Assembly (NCBI GenBank): GCA_964456185.1
Contig: CAYVZZ010000035.1
Span: forward strand, 1 to 21,284
Reading direction: 5' to 3'
DNA length: 21,284 nt
Origin: CAYVZZ01 sp964456185
Lineage (GTDB): Bacteria > Pseudomonadota > Gammaproteobacteria > Pseudomonadales > Alcanivoracaceae
The notes under the pieces were generated by a model that did not search any database, was not told the DNA's origin, and worked only from the letters and a program-made list of their open reading frames with translations. The translations under genes and the position numbers were made by a program. Within the stretch, counting starts at the first letter, position 1. Each line of letters begins with the position of its first letter. Shown piece after piece: positions 15,970 to 21,226 of this stretch.

Positions 15970-16013
15970 TAAACAGCGCGTGTTATCGCGTCCGCTGGAA
16001 TAAATTGTTAGAA
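15970..16013 (-). other. Truncated attC site (5' half)
   Basis: The minus strand carries TTCTAACAA and the arm CAGCGGACGCG pairing with CGCGCTG around ATAACA. The same CAGCGGACGCG arm is in the intact attC at 19000-19057. The R' end (GTTRRRY) is missing and the higB remnant follows, so the site is probably inactive. Confidence 0.5.
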
Positions 16014-16234
16014 GCCGTTTGCTCCAAACGCTCCGACAACCACACTTTAATCATAGATTGCCGTGTGACTCCCAGTTTCTTGGCTTCGCGATCGAGTTCC
16101 TCGACCATCCAACCCGGAAAATCCACATTGACACGTTTGGTCTTCAAACGAGGCCTAGACGCTCCCTTAAGGTCAAGCTCGTCAATAATGTCTTCACCTG
16201 CGTCAAACTTGCGATCGAATATTTCAGCTTTCAT
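15983..16234 (-). CDS. brnA: BrnA-type antitoxin (partner of BrnT)
   Basis: Ribbon-helix-helix antitoxin of the BrnTA type II module. From ATG 16234 (AAGGAGG 9 bp upstream; an in-frame TTG at 16243 is less likely) it has 83 residues. FDAGEDIIDELDLKGASR, RVNVDFPGWMVEELDREAKKLGVTRQSMIKVWLSERLEQ is the usual BrnA core. The ATG overlaps the last 11 bases of the BrnT frame, the normal coupling of this module. The last ten or so residues (SNNLFQRTR) are encoded by the half attC, so the natural end may have been different. The toxin is only a fragment, leaving an orphan antitoxin. Confidence 0.8.
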   Translation of the reverse strand: MKAEIFDRKFDAGEDIIDELDLKGASRPRLKTKRVNVDFPGWMVEELDREAKKLGVTRQSMIKVWLSERLEQTASNNLFQRTR

Positions 16235-16338
16235 ATAGGGCAACCTCCTTCAACCGAGCACGACGTACGGAAATAATGCGGATGATAGCGCCGCGATAGG
16301 TAATCACAGCAGACCAGAAATAAATGGAGTCAGACTCG
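16224..16338 (-). pseudogene. brnT: 3' remnant of brnT toxin
   Basis: The frame upstream of brnA reads through IYFWSAVITYRGAIIRIIS and VRRARLKEVALYES before a TGA that overlaps the brnA start. YRG..IRIIS.RRA...E...YE is the C-terminal signature of BrnT RNases. The N-terminal half (about 50 residues with the catalytic strands) is absent; the homology stops at the GAGTCAGACTC palindrome. No start codon with a binding site is seen. Confidence 0.6.
16327..16337. repeat. Short palindrome at the brnT breakpoint
   Basis: GAGTC-A-GACTC is a perfect 5-bp dyad inside AAATGGAGTCAGACTC, lying where BrnT similarity ends. It may mark a former mobile element end or REP-type element. A second dyad, CCCGTG/CACGGG (16346-16368), is close by. 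Confidence 0.3.
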
Positions 16339-16371
16339 TTGGTTTCCCGTGGCAACCAGTGACACGGGCTT

Positions 16372-16425
16372 GTTCAACGGGGAATAAGGTCGCGGCTTCG
16401 CGCTACCTATTCCTATTTGTTGGGC
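16372..16425 (-). other. attC site of the ABM cassette (last intact attC)
   Basis: 54 bp, R'' GCCCAAC to R' GTTGAAC on the minus strand. The arms GGAATAGGT and ACCTTATTCC pair with one extrahelical T, with CGCG/CGCG closing the tip. R'' is the complement of the cassette's 5' end (GTTGGGC at 16775). Confidence 0.85.
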
Positions 16426-16455
16426 GAACGCTCTACAACCATTGCCACCTCACAA

Positions 16456-16740
16456 TTACGCTGGCCCGGTGGACGAGATGGTATGCCTATGCACGCTTGC
16501 GCTTACTATATTCGCCTGCATTTCATTACCGGGCCCATCACCGCGAAATGCCAGCAGGGCCTCCTCAGATTCCCACTCTTCATAGACATTGACTCGATCG
16601 GTTTCGAGTGGATCGGCAGCAACAATGAAGTCGTGACAGCCGGATGTTTGCCTGGCAAGTTTCACCGCTTCGAGGGAAGCCTCCAGAAATCTCTCGGCAG
16701 ATCCTGGACGCAGATACAGTTTGCCCGAGACGATTAGCAT
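16456..16740 (-). CDS. ABM-domain (antibiotic biosynthesis monooxygenase-like) protein
   Basis: A 94-residue dimeric alpha/beta (ferredoxin-like) protein. It starts MLIVSGKLYLRPGSAERFLE and contains the ABM pattern of a C-terminal strand after a conserved YEEWESEEALLAF (about 53-65), followed by a short tail with HRH. Members act as small cofactor-free monooxygenases or isomerases, haem-degrading enzymes or ligand-binding proteins; the specific role is unknown. GGAGAG lies 5 bp before the ATG, and a small GCGAC/GTCGC hairpin lies in its leader. It is the only gene of its cassette and ends 30 bp before attC. Confidence 0.82.
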   Translation of the reverse strand: MLIVSGKLYLRPGSAERFLEASLEAVKLARQTSGCHDFIVAADPLETDRVNVYEEWESEEALLAFRGDGPGNEMQANIVSASVHRHTISSTGPA

Positions 16741-16774
16741 ACGCTCTCCTTTTACCTATAAAGCGACTTTGGTC

Positions 16775-16853
16775 GCCCAACGCCTGAGTTAAGGGGCGGC
16801 CCGCTTAGGGCCGTCCCGCCCCGAATGGGGCGAACTTGAACGATTTGTTAGGT
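16775..16853 (-). other. attC site of zinc-ribbon cassette copy 1
   Basis: 79 bp, R'' ACCTAAC to R' GTTGGGC on the minus strand, with classical CAAATCGTTCAAG and CTTAACTCAGGC L boxes and inner GCCCC/GGGGC and GGCCC/GGGCC arms. Identical to the site at 19466-19544 except for the outer R' bases, which belong to the neighbouring cassette. Confidence 0.95.
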
Positions 16854-17207
16854 TACTTATGGTGCCACCATATGCGAAAGCGTGTGACGAAATACCAAAT
16901 TAGCCCCGCCATAATTAGTAGGGTCGAGATGCCCGCTTGACCTTGACCATCAACTGCATTTATTTCAGCGATAAGCCAGAAAACGCCGATAATGATTAAA
17001 AGAACTGCCCCTAATGTATGAAGCTTTAGCCTCTTGCTCGTTTCTTGGACTGTGGTGAGCGACGCACCAGCAGCGCGAGCCTCTAATGCGCCAGCGATAG
17101 GTGCGCCACATCTAGGGCATGCCGCAGCGGTGCTGGAAACTTGGTTGTTACATTCAGGACAGCTTATTAATGCCATTTTTGGTTCTCCTCTCTTAAGTAA
17201 CCTAACG
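16779..17207 (-). repeat. Duplicated cassette, copy 1
   Basis: This 429-bp segment recurs at 19470-19898, offset by 2691 bp. By eye the two copies are the same over gene, leader and attC, and diverge abruptly at the recombination points at both ends, as expected for cassette duplication rather than segmental duplication. Confidence 0.93.
16853..17176 (-). CDS. Zinc-ribbon membrane protein, cassette copy 1
   Basis: A 107-residue protein with an N-terminal C4 zinc ribbon (CPEC at 6-9 and CPRC at 20-23) followed by a linker and two membrane helices at about 52-70 (LHTLGAVLLIIIGVFWLIAE) and 82-98 (ISTLLIMAGLIWYFV), ending in a basic/aromatic tail FRIWWHHK. AGAGGAGAA lies before the ATG. Its stop codon overlaps the first base of attC R''. 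The product is identical to the one encoded at 19544-19867. Zinc-ribbon/two-helix proteins of this shape have no established function; a membrane sensor or adaptor is conceivable. Confidence 0.9.
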   Translation of the reverse strand: MALISCPECNNQVSSTAAACPRCGAPIAGALEARAAGASLTTVQETSKRLKLHTLGAVLLIIIGVFWLIAEINAVDGQGQAGISTLLIMAGLIWYFVTRFRIWWHHK

Positions 17208-17317
17208 CTTTAGTTAACCGTCCCTTACTCAAAGCAAAAAAATATCACGTCCTTCCCGGCGGTGCACCCCCGTAAAACGGAGCCACGGACAGGGTACGGT
17301 TCAACGTCTTGTTGCAC
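17200..17317 (-). other. Long attC site of the transposase cassette
   Basis: 118 bp, R'' GTGCAAC to R' GTTAGGT on the minus strand. The arms GTTGAACCGT and ACGGTTAAC pair with one extrahelical G, and CGTACCCT pairs with AGGGACG with an extra A; further in, GTCC pairs with GGAC. R'' is the exact complement of GTTGCAC, the 5' end of this cassette at 18586. The last 24 codons of the transposase gene run into it. Confidence 0.85.
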
Positions 17318-18498
17318 ATACCGCCCACCGGACTCTCTATAAGGGAATTTTGTTTGCCGCGCTGTGGGATGGCGATGGAAATCCCGCGCCGCAACGCTTT
17401 CCCGCAGTCAGGACAACGGGTGGCCGCCCCGCGCCCGTTTGCTGACAGGTAGCTCTGCCAACTACCGCGTTGTGGCGGGGTGGGTGCCATGGCCTGCGGG
17501 TCTATTTGCGTTCGACAGTGCTCCCGCCGTTGTCGACACGCATGGGCATAAAGGCCCACATGGCGCACCGTGTGTTGACCAGGCTCCGGCACATGCCAAA
17601 GCAGTTGCTCCATGAAACGGGTGGCGTCCAGACAGCGCACCTTGTCACGACCATCCCGGTGATCTCGAAACCGAAAGCGCACCTTATTGCCTGTTGTCCG
17701 TACCACCCGCGTGTTGCTGATCGGCCCGCCCCGCACATAACGGGACAGGTAAATGGCAACCCCCCTGCCATGGGCATAACGGCTTTCCAGCCGCACATTC
17801 CACGTCTTGCGTGCGGCCGCCCTCAACAGTGACGCAATACTGATGCGTCGGCCAGTACCCGACGGCGGTGTCAGCCGTCCGGCTTGCGCGGCATCGGCAA
17901 GCGAGTCCAAGAGCTTCCCGCGAAAGACCAGTCGCACAATCTTGGAGGGCAGCAGGTAATCGCCTGCCACATCTCGCCAAACCTGATCGGCGCTCAACCC
18001 ACCCGCCGTGACCAGGCAATGAATATGCGGATGCTGGTTCAGTGTCCGTCCCCAAGTGTGCAGTGCCATCAGGATGCCGGGGGTGGCACCCAGGTGACGT
18101 GTCTGTCCCAGCAATTGCATCAAGGTGTCACGGCAGGCACCAAACAAGCGGGTGGTGAATTCACGACGGTTATACTGCCAGATCGGAATCAACTCGTGCG
18201 GCACGGTGAAAATCACATGGAAGTGATCACAGGGCAACAACCGTTGCTGCTGCTTATCCAGCCACTCATGCTTGGCACGCTCCGCACAGGTGGGGCAGCT
18301 ACGGTGCTTGCAGGAGTGATATTGGACGCGGCTGAAATGCCCGTCCGGGCAACATTGTTCATGGCCGCCCATGGCCGGTGTACGGCAGGCCATGATGGCA
18401 CGCCCGGCGCGGTACTGTGGCGCAGTTAGCCGGTGGGTGGCCTGCAGTGCATCAAAGTGCTGTTGGAAAATCGCTTGAATGGAAGGGACTCTTGCCAT
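17245..18498 (-). CDS. IS91-family (HUH, two-tyrosine) transposase carried on a cassette
   Basis: Rolling-circle transposase of 417 residues. An N-terminal zinc-binding domain (Cys at 49-50, 63, 68 and 71 in SCKHRSCPTCAER) leads to the HUH metal motif HPHIH (156-160) and the tyrosines Y250 and Y254 in AIYLSRYVRGGPIS. A second Cys pair (CPDCG, 362-366) is near the end. AAGGAG lies 6 bp before the ATG. Only about 93 bp precede the gene inside its cassette and the end of the frame is encoded by the attC (MCNKTLN is at R''), so the natural C-terminus was probably replaced. No typical IS91 ori or ter ends or GAAC/CAAG target flank could be recognised. It may be a non-autonomous passenger or a former IS inserted in an older cassette. 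Confidence 0.88.
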   Translation of the reverse strand: MARVPSIQAIFQQHFDALQATHRLTAPQYRAGRAIMACRTPAMGGHEQCCPDGHFSRVQYHSCKHRSCPTCAERAKHEWLDKQQQRLLPCDHFHVIFTVPHELIPIWQYNRREFTTRLFGACRDTLMQLLGQTRHLGATPGILMALHTWGRTLNQHPHIHCLVTAGGLSADQVWRDVAGDYLLPSKIVRLVFRGKLLDSLADAAQAGRLTPPSGTGRRISIASLLRAAARKTWNVRLESRYAHGRGVAIYLSRYVRGGPISNTRVVRTTGNKVRFRFRDHRDGRDKVRCLDATRFMEQLLWHVPEPGQHTVRHVGLYAHACRQRREHCRTQIDPQAMAPTPPQRGSWQSYLSANGRGAATRCPDCGKALRRGISIAIPQRGKQNSLIESPVGGMCNKTLNRTLSVAPFYGGAPPGRT

Positions 18499-18585
18499 GG
18501 CACACTCCTTGTGCGGCGGCTAAATTTGTCGAATAGTATCAACTGGTTACGATGTCTGATCAACCTCTGCCGCGTCAGCGGCTAT

Positions 18586-18666
18586 GTGCAACGCCAAGCT
18601 TTGGGGCGGACTGCGCAGCAGGCCGTCCCAGCAGCCGAAGGCTGCGACAACAGCGCCTTGTTAGGC
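18586..18666 (-). other. attC site of the 110-aa protein cassette
   Basis: 81 bp, R'' GCCTAAC to R' GTTGCAC on the minus strand. AACAAGGC pairs with GCTTGGCGTT with an extrahelical G; inner arms GCAGCC-TTC-GGCTGC and GGAC/GTCC extend it. The R' box departs from GTTRRRY at one base but fits the R'' of the next cassette. Confidence 0.82.
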
Positions 18667-18993
18667 ATTTGCACGGAGTTTGCTACGCAAGCGCTTGTGT
18701 GTGGTTTCATCACCGCCTTCCCATGCTTCAAAAAGCCCAAACCAGTACAGCCGTTCGTTTAATGTTAAACCGCCAATATTATCTATTGCGGCACTTTTAA
18801 AATTTTGAAATTCAGAGTGGAACTTGTTTGATGCATCCGTATCTTGAAACCAAACATTTCCGTGCCATTTTCCAATTAGATAAGCGAGCGCCTCAATATC
18901 TTTATCGTCTTGCTTCCACTCTCCGACCCAGCGCGAGAGATTTACTCTCAGGTCGATTTCAGGAACAGAATTTACTAGTTCATCAAGGTTCAT
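18661..18993 (-). CDS. Cassette-borne protein of unknown function (110 aa)
   Basis: A soluble, acidic, Trp-rich protein starting MNLDELVNSVPEIDLRVNLS, with a WHGNVWFQD segment and a C-terminal LTLNERLYWFGLFEAWE helix followed by a basic end (KRLRSKLRANA). No signal peptide, membrane helix or catalytic motif was recognised. It starts 7 bp after the attC, with no clear ribosome binding site, and its stop codon lies inside its own attC R'' box. The frame fills the cassette exactly, which supports it being real. I do not recognise the family. Confidence 0.75.
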   Translation of the reverse strand: MNLDELVNSVPEIDLRVNLSRWVGEWKQDDKDIEALAYLIGKWHGNVWFQDTDASNKFHSEFQNFKSAAIDNIGGLTLNERLYWFGLFEAWEGGDETTHKRLRSKLRANA

Positions 18994-18999
18994 TGAGAT

Positions 19000-19057
19000 G
19001 CCTAACGCCGGAAATCAGCGGCGCGGGTACCGCGTCCGCTGCATTGACATGTTAGAG
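19000..19057 (-). other. attC site of the HiPIP cassette
   Basis: 58 bp, R'' CTCTAAC to R' GTTAGGC on the minus strand. Arms CAGCGGACGCGGTAC and GCGCCGCTG pair around the centre. Its R'' differs at one base from the complement of the cassette's 5' end (GTTAGCG at 19466). Confidence 0.88.
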
Positions 19058-19069
19058 CCATGATCACCG

Positions 19070-19426
19070 CTAACTACCGCCATGCATCATGTGCATCATG
19101 GACTTTCTGGCTTTGTACGCACTGCACCAACCCCTGGCGTTTACGTCGTAGCCAGGGAAGATTTCGCAAGGCCCCCACGCCTCCCCCATATTGCCCTTGT
19201 AGTGCTGGCACATCATGCAGTGTTCCATGGATGGATGGCGCACAGCCGCATTACTTGCGTTATCCGTGTAGTGCAGCGCCTTTGCTGTCGAGTTCGTGCT
19301 TGCACTGAGGTGAGGAAGTGCGGCGACCGCACGACGCAAGAACGTTGCAGACATAACAAGACCCGCAGTGACGCCACCTGCCAGCTTGAGGAACCGGCGG
19401 CGACTGTGTGACATGCTATTGCTCAT
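19070..19426 (-). CDS. Tat-exported high-potential iron-sulfur protein (HiPIP)
   Basis: Periplasmic electron carrier with one [4Fe-4S]3+/2+ cluster. The 118-residue precursor has a twin-arginine signal (SRRRFLKLAGGVTAG, 8-22, with a hydrophobic stretch to AVA at 33-35), required for export of a folded cluster protein. The cluster cysteines are C70, C73, C87 and C101 (C-X2-C-X13-C-X13-C), with GWCSAYK around the last, the family signature. A Met/His-rich tail (SMMHMMHGGS) is unusual and could bind metal. A HiPIP could feed electrons to a periplasmic reductase such as the NirK cytochrome, but that is speculation. It is a complete gene inside a cassette, unusual for an electron-transfer protein. 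Confidence 0.9.
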   Translation of the reverse strand: MSNSMSHSRRRFLKLAGGVTAGLVMSATFLRRAVAALPHLSASTNSTAKALHYTDNASNAAVRHPSMEHCMMCQHYKGNMGEAWGPCEIFPGYDVNARGWCSAYKARKSMMHMMHGGS

Positions 19427-19439
19427 TTTGATAGACCTT

Positions 19440-19463
19440 TCATATTGCTTGGACGCGCTTCAT
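19440..19463 (-). CDS. Seven-codon leader ORF before the HiPIP gene
   Basis: Just inside the cassette start the minus strand reads MKRVQAI-stop, ending 13 bp before the HiPIP ATG. There is no clear ribosome binding site for it. Short leader ORFs next to integron recombination sites are known to boost translation of cassette genes; here it may do so, or be chance. Confidence 0.25.
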   Translation of the reverse strand: MKRVQAI

Positions 19464-19465
19464 GG

Positions 19466-19544
19466 CGCTAACGCCTGAGTTAAGGGGCGGCCCGCTTAGG
19501 GCCGTCCCGCCCCGAATGGGGCGAACTTGAACGATTTGTTAGGT
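19466..19544 (-). other. attC site of zinc-ribbon cassette copy 2
   Basis: 79 bp, R'' ACCTAAC to R' GTTAGCG on the minus strand; same sequence as 16775-16853 apart from the outer bases after GTT, which belong to the HiPIP cassette. Confidence 0.95.
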
Positions 19545-19898
19545 TACTTATGGTGCCACCATATGCGAAAGCGTGTGACGAAATACCAAATTAGCCCCGC
19601 CATAATTAGTAGGGTCGAGATGCCCGCTTGACCTTGACCATCAACTGCATTTATTTCAGCGATAAGCCAGAAAACGCCGATAATGATTAAAAGAACTGCC
19701 CCTAATGTATGAAGCTTTAGCCTCTTGCTCGTTTCTTGGACTGTGGTGAGCGACGCACCAGCAGCGCGAGCCTCTAATGCGCCAGCGATAGGTGCGCCAC
19801 ATCTAGGGCATGCCGCAGCGGTGCTGGAAACTTGGTTGTTACATTCAGGACAGCTTATTAATGCCATTTTTGGTTCTCCTCTCTTAAGTAACCTAACG
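19470..19898 (-). repeat. Duplicated cassette, copy 2
   Basis: Second copy of the 429-bp cassette segment at 16779-17207. The homology ends at the same recombination points, leaving different neighbours on each side (HEPN and HiPIP cassettes here; transposase and ABM cassettes there). Confidence 0.93.
19544..19867 (-). CDS. Zinc-ribbon membrane protein, cassette copy 2
   Basis: Encodes the same 107-residue protein as 16853-17176: an N-terminal C4 zinc ribbon, then two membrane helices and a basic tail. The frame is open upstream to 19936 through the preceding attC, but the start MALISC at 19867 with AGAGGAGAA upstream is the one shared by both copies, so the longer start is rejected. Being nearer the presumed integrase end, this copy is the younger insertion of the two and probably better expressed if a cassette promoter lies to the right. 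Confidence 0.9.
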   Translation of the reverse strand: MALISCPECNNQVSSTAAACPRCGAPIAGALEARAAGASLTTVQETSKRLKLHTLGAVLLIIIGVFWLIAEINAVDGQGQAGISTLLIMAGLIWYFVTRFRIWWHHK

Positions 19899-19968
19899 TT
19901 GCCAACAGCGGCCGAGCGTAGCGAGGTCCAGCGCACGTAGTGCGCGATGCTGCTTGGCCTTGTTATAA
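19891..19968 (-). other. attC site of the HEPN cassette
   Basis: 78 bp, R'' TTATAAC to R' GTTAGGT on the minus strand. GCCAAGCAGC pairs with GCTGTTGGC with an extrahelical G; inner GCGCACTACGTGCGC and CTCGCTACGCTCG are further hairpins. R'' is off consensus but is the exact complement of the cassette's own 5' end. Confidence 0.85.
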
Positions 19969-19969
19969 A

Positions 19970-21220
19970 TCACTTTAGCTTCATCTCTTCAATCCAGCCC
20001 ATTAACTCTTTTTGAGAGTTGAAATCTCTTAGCTTTTCAATGACGACCATAATCGTAGTACCAACTATATTAATGAGGGTGAATAGCTCTGAATCAGATA
20101 TAGACTTATTGCCTCCATGTGCGACACCACTTCTTTTACCGTAGTAATCCCGCACTAATGATATTAATTGTTTTCGTCCTTCGAGATTGTCAGCCATAAT
20201 GAAAGCTACCGATTCGGCCACAGTACCTCCAATAGAATTGCCTCTTTCTGCTTTGAATAGTGACTCAAGTGCAACTATTAAGAACAGAAATGCATTGCTT
20301 GACTCGTTCTGGGTAAGTGCAACTGAAAACCAATGAATAGCTCTTATCAAAGCCTCTTCTAGGTTATTTGTTTGTCTTTTCGACAATGCATCTGAAACGA
20401 GAAAAACACCGATTTCATCCATTCTTCGGATTGCATCTTCGTTAATCTCAAATGGCCGAACAGAGCCAACAGAATCACCCTGCGTGTTAAAGCCGGTTTC
20501 GGAGGCGATAAAACCTTGTCTTTGAGTTTTTGGATGATCTCCCTTGAGACCAATGCGAATATCCTCTGACAAAGGATAAATGGCTTTTGTTGAAAACCTA
20601 AGCAGATCAATTGCTCGTCGGACTTCCTCTTTAGCGTATTCGAACGCTCTAATTGGTTCCGCATTTACTTCAACAACCCCAACACACCGCCCTTGAAATT
20701 CGTTTCTACTTTGTTGTGCGATAAGTTCCTGAAAGCTTTTCTTGGATTTTTCATCATTCTTTGATGTTTTAATTATTGCACTGGACTTATCGTTTATGTT
20801 TTGTATTAGGTATTCGTCACCCGGTACAAAGCGAACCTTCCCTATAGACAAGCAAGCCGATAATACTATTCCTTCAACTTTGAGAAAGACAAAGTTATTC
20901 TGATCGAACCTAGATAACTCTTCTCCTAGATCACTTATTTTCCTTTCAAGATCACACGATTGATTTGAGAGCAATTCAGCAAAGACAGTTTTTAGCTTCT
21001 TCTCAATGTATTTCGATGAGAACTTTTTCGAAAATTGATTTTGGCCGAGAAGTTTAGATACTACTTCATTAAAAGTTCTGGCGGCTTCATTTGTTAAGCT
21101 ATAGGCAACACCATCATGCATTCGGAAACCATGAAATTGAGATCTATCACCTGGAGGTAGAGCACCTTCAGCGGCAATTCTAAGATCATCTGCAATTTTT
21201 TTAATAAGATGCTGGTTCAT
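19970..21220 (-). CDS. Apea-like HEPN domain protein, cassette-borne
   Basis: A 416-residue soluble protein. The C-terminal part resembles Apea-like HEPN domains: the helix FLFLIVALESLFKAERGNS (311-329), then VAESVAFIM and YYGKRSGVAHGG with the R-X4-H motif R363-SGVA-H368, the usual ribonuclease signature of HEPN proteins. The N-terminal 200 residues are charged and partly coiled-coil-like (LERKISDLGEELSRFDQNNF); I cannot assign them. Many HEPN proteins cleave RNA in toxin-antitoxin or anti-phage systems, so a defence role is possible. The gene is visibly AT-richer than the chromosome left of 15500, a sign of foreign origin. The ATG comes 6 bp after the attC with no clear ribosome binding site. 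Confidence 0.72.
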   Translation of the reverse strand: MNQHLIKKIADDLRIAAEGALPPGDRSQFHGFRMHDGVAYSLTNEAARTFNEVVSKLLGQNQFSKKFSSKYIEKKLKTVFAELLSNQSCDLERKISDLGEELSRFDQNNFVFLKVEGIVLSACLSIGKVRFVPGDEYLIQNINDKSSAIIKTSKNDEKSKKSFQELIAQQSRNEFQGRCVGVVEVNAEPIRAFEYAKEEVRRAIDLLRFSTKAIYPLSEDIRIGLKGDHPKTQRQGFIASETGFNTQGDSVGSVRPFEINEDAIRRMDEIGVFLVSDALSKRQTNNLEEALIRAIHWFSVALTQNESSNAFLFLIVALESLFKAERGNSIGGTVAESVAFIMADNLEGRKQLISLVRDYYGKRSGVAHGGNKSISDSELFTLINIVGTTIMVVIEKLRDFNSQKELMGWIEEMKLK

Positions 21221-21226
21221 AGTGAT

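Noticed and set aside
16359..16737. Plus-strand open frames over the ABM cassette
   Set aside because: They run through the attC and against the array direction; the minus-strand ABM frame has a good start and family pattern.
17200..17317. Reading the 17200-17317 region as a right end of an IS91 element with a broken attC
   Set aside because: Both R boxes, the paired arms with extrahelical bases and the match to the cassette's 5' end make a complete long attC the better explanation, although an IS origin of the inner part is not excluded.
17884..18429. Plus-strand open frame of 181 codons inside the transposase gene
   Set aside because: Shadow of the IS91-family transposase, which has the HPHIH and tyrosine motifs.
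19868..19936. Longer N-terminus for zinc-ribbon copy 2
   Set aside because: The extension is translated attC sequence and is absent from copy 1; the shared start has the better binding site.
16775..19968. GC-rich hairpins between cassette genes taken as terminators
   Set aside because: They have AAC/GTT ends, lack T runs and recur at each cassette boundary, so they are attC sites.
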